This document shows, in pieces, positions 6,925-7,945 of a stretch of 7,945 nt of DNA. Position 1 is the stretch's first letter. Every line of letters begins with the position of its first letter. The translations under genes were made by a program, and so were the position numbers. The notes beneath the pieces were generated by a model that saw only the letters and a list, made by a program, of their open reading frames with translations, did no database searches and had not been told where the DNA came from. Source of the stretch: Sedimentisphaerales bacterium (GTDB lineage: Bacteria > Planctomycetota > Phycisphaerae > Sedimentisphaerales > SM23-30); NCBI GenBank assembly GCA_030640865.1, contig DAOWIP010000222.1, forward strand, positions 1 through 7,945, given 5' to 3'.

Positions 6925-7945
6925 TTAAAAAAGTACTGTCCCGACAAAATGGATACGGCTGTCGCCGCTTTTGACATTTTCGTCCCCGCTTTGCACATTA
7001 TCAAGGGCAATGCCCCAATCGACGCGTAAGTTAATACGCCGTGTAAATTGTAGTTCGACGCCGACGCCGGTACCCAGTAGTCGCTGATTAGTTTCGTAGT
7101 TTGGGTCCCGATCAACTATGTTTGTTCGGCCGAAATCGATAAACGTCCGGAATATCAAATCCCAGTCCGGGCGACTATAAAGTTGCTGCGGCGCCCACCG
7201 GAATGGTTTGCCGAGCAGTTTTCCAGGTTGACGTTCGATCTTAAATGTTTTCGGCAGATGAAAACGGTATTCTGTGCTGGCAATCAACGTCGAATCACCG
7301 TTGACGAGCGATTCCGGGTATCCACGCACCGAATAAAAACCTCCTACTACGCCCACGGCCTGCGGAACTAACCGATGGTCGAAGGAATATTGGCCTCGGA
7401 ACATAACCGATATTTCATGGGCCAGGGTCGAGCTTTTTTCCGTTTTGATGTCTTTCCAGGCCTTGCGGTTCAGTACAGGCTCCAGATAAAACGAGTGTAT
7501 GAAATCCCATTTCAGAACTGACCAGTCATCGTCGGTATATAAGCGACCTAACGCTTCCAGATCTTCACCTTTTTTGGCTGTGTCCGCCATGCCCGGCAGA
7601 TTCTGCTCATATTCTATCCGGCCGAACGTTCTGGCTGTTCCGGTAAAGCGTTCCAGGCGTAAGCCGGCTGAAGGCAGAAAGAAATCAGATTCACCTTTAA
7701 GTTGGCCGACTTCGTTTTCCACACTGACATTTCGCCAGCGAGCTCCGGCGAACAGGTCCAGGAACAGTTCATTGTGTTGAAAAATATTTTTTGCCAGTTC
7801 ACCACCGGCGGACCATTCATCGCTATGGAATTCTTCGTCGGCAAAGCCTACTTCGGACGCGTCAAACTGGCCCCATGTTCCGAAAACCCGCCATCGCATA
7901 CCCTCCAGATCAAGCAGCGGCGCATCATAGGAACCTATGATGGAA
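6925..7945 (-). CDS. TpsB outer-membrane transporter (ShlB/FhaC/HecB family), C-terminal part, 5'-truncated by window
   Basis: This is the membrane-barrel part of a two-partner secretion transporter, which would move the downstream TpsA protein across the outer membrane. The frame is open from the window edge (first full codon at 7944) to a TAA at 6925-6927, giving 339 visible residues. The Met at 7899 is internal, because the frame continues upstream without a stop (residues SIIGSYDAPLLDLEG precede it). Alternating polar/hydrophobic beta-strand-like segments run throughout. FYSVRGYPESLVNGDS carries the VRGY signature (residues 206-209 of the visible part, about 7318-7329), matching the conserved VRG(Y/F) of loop L6 in the Omp85/TpsB superfamily. 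The protein ends in Phe (HFVGTVLF), as outer-membrane barrels that are BAM substrates usually do. I saw no cysteine. FhaC-type proteins are usually about 550-600 residues, so the signal peptide, plug helix and POTRA domains should lie beyond 7945. It is 57 bp upstream of tpsA on the same strand, consistent with a tpsB-tpsA operon. Confidence 0.88.
   Translation of the reverse strand, partial: SIIGSYDAPLLDLEGMRWRVFGTWGQFDASEVGFADEEFHSDEWSAGGELAKNIFQHNELFLDLFAGARWRNVSVENEVGQLKGESDFFLPSAGLRLERFTGTARTFGRIEYEQNLPGMADTAKKGEDLEALGRLYTDDDWSVLKWDFIHSFYLEPVLNRKAWKDIKTEKSSTLAHEISVMFRGQYSFDHRLVPQAVGVVGGFYSVRGYPESLVNGDSTLIASTEYRFHLPKTFKIERQPGKLLGKPFRWAPQQLYSRPDWDLIFRTFIDFGRTNIVDRDPNYETNQRLLGTGVGVELQFTRRINLRVDWGIALDNVQSGDENVKSGDSRIHFVGTVLF

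Noticed and set aside
7897..7899. ATG at 7899 as the true start of the TpsB gene
   Set aside because: The frame is open upstream to the window edge. The family needs POTRA domains before the barrel, and no signal peptide follows this Met, so it is internal.

Overview
The window is entirely occupied by two genes on the minus strand that form a two-partner secretion (TPS, type Vb) locus of a diderm (Gram-negative type) bacterium. Read in the direction of transcription (high to low coordinate), the first is the C-terminal 339 residues of a TpsB outer-membrane transporter of the ShlB/FhaC family (7945 to 6925). A 57-bp AT-rich gap follows, then the N-terminal 2289 codons of a giant filamentous-haemagglutinin-type TpsA exoprotein (6867 to 1) that is still open at the window edge. 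Both genes are cut by the window: the TpsB POTRA domains and signal peptide lie beyond 7945, and the TpsA C-terminus lies beyond position 1.

The TpsA protein is modular. In order it has: a signal peptide (about residues 1-38); a TPS secretion domain with an NPAG motif at residues 119-122; a Gly-rich module with the GGDGGFVEVSGK and LLLDP signatures (about 290-424); a pectate-lyase-like right-handed beta-helix module (about 609-900) that ends in NSWWGSADGP; a long diverged beta-rich stretch (about 950-1531); and a repeat region (about 1532 to 2289 and beyond). The repeat region has one diverged 92-residue unit, nine near-identical 55-residue units (165 bp each, exactly in frame), and then 93-residue units (279 bp) that run off the window. 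The 55-residue unit looks like the 93-residue unit with an internal block of about 38 residues removed.

The presumed working model, from knowledge of the family, is that Sec exports both proteins. TpsB then sits in the outer membrane, recognises the TPS domain of TpsA in the periplasm and threads it out, and TpsA folds into a long beta-helical fibre at the cell surface. Gene order, shared strand and the short gap suggest one operon.

The organism cannot be named from the sequence. GC content is intermediate, and Shine-Dalgarno sites are clear. The combination of an NPAG-type TPS domain, a Gly-rich LLLDPTNI linker and beta-helix modules is the kind seen in large adhesin-like proteins of Planctomycetota and other environmental diderms, as well as some Proteobacteria. 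That placement is a weak inference. No RNA gene, insertion sequence, CRISPR array or plus-strand gene is supported; the long plus-strand open frames are antisense shadows of the stop-free repeat region.
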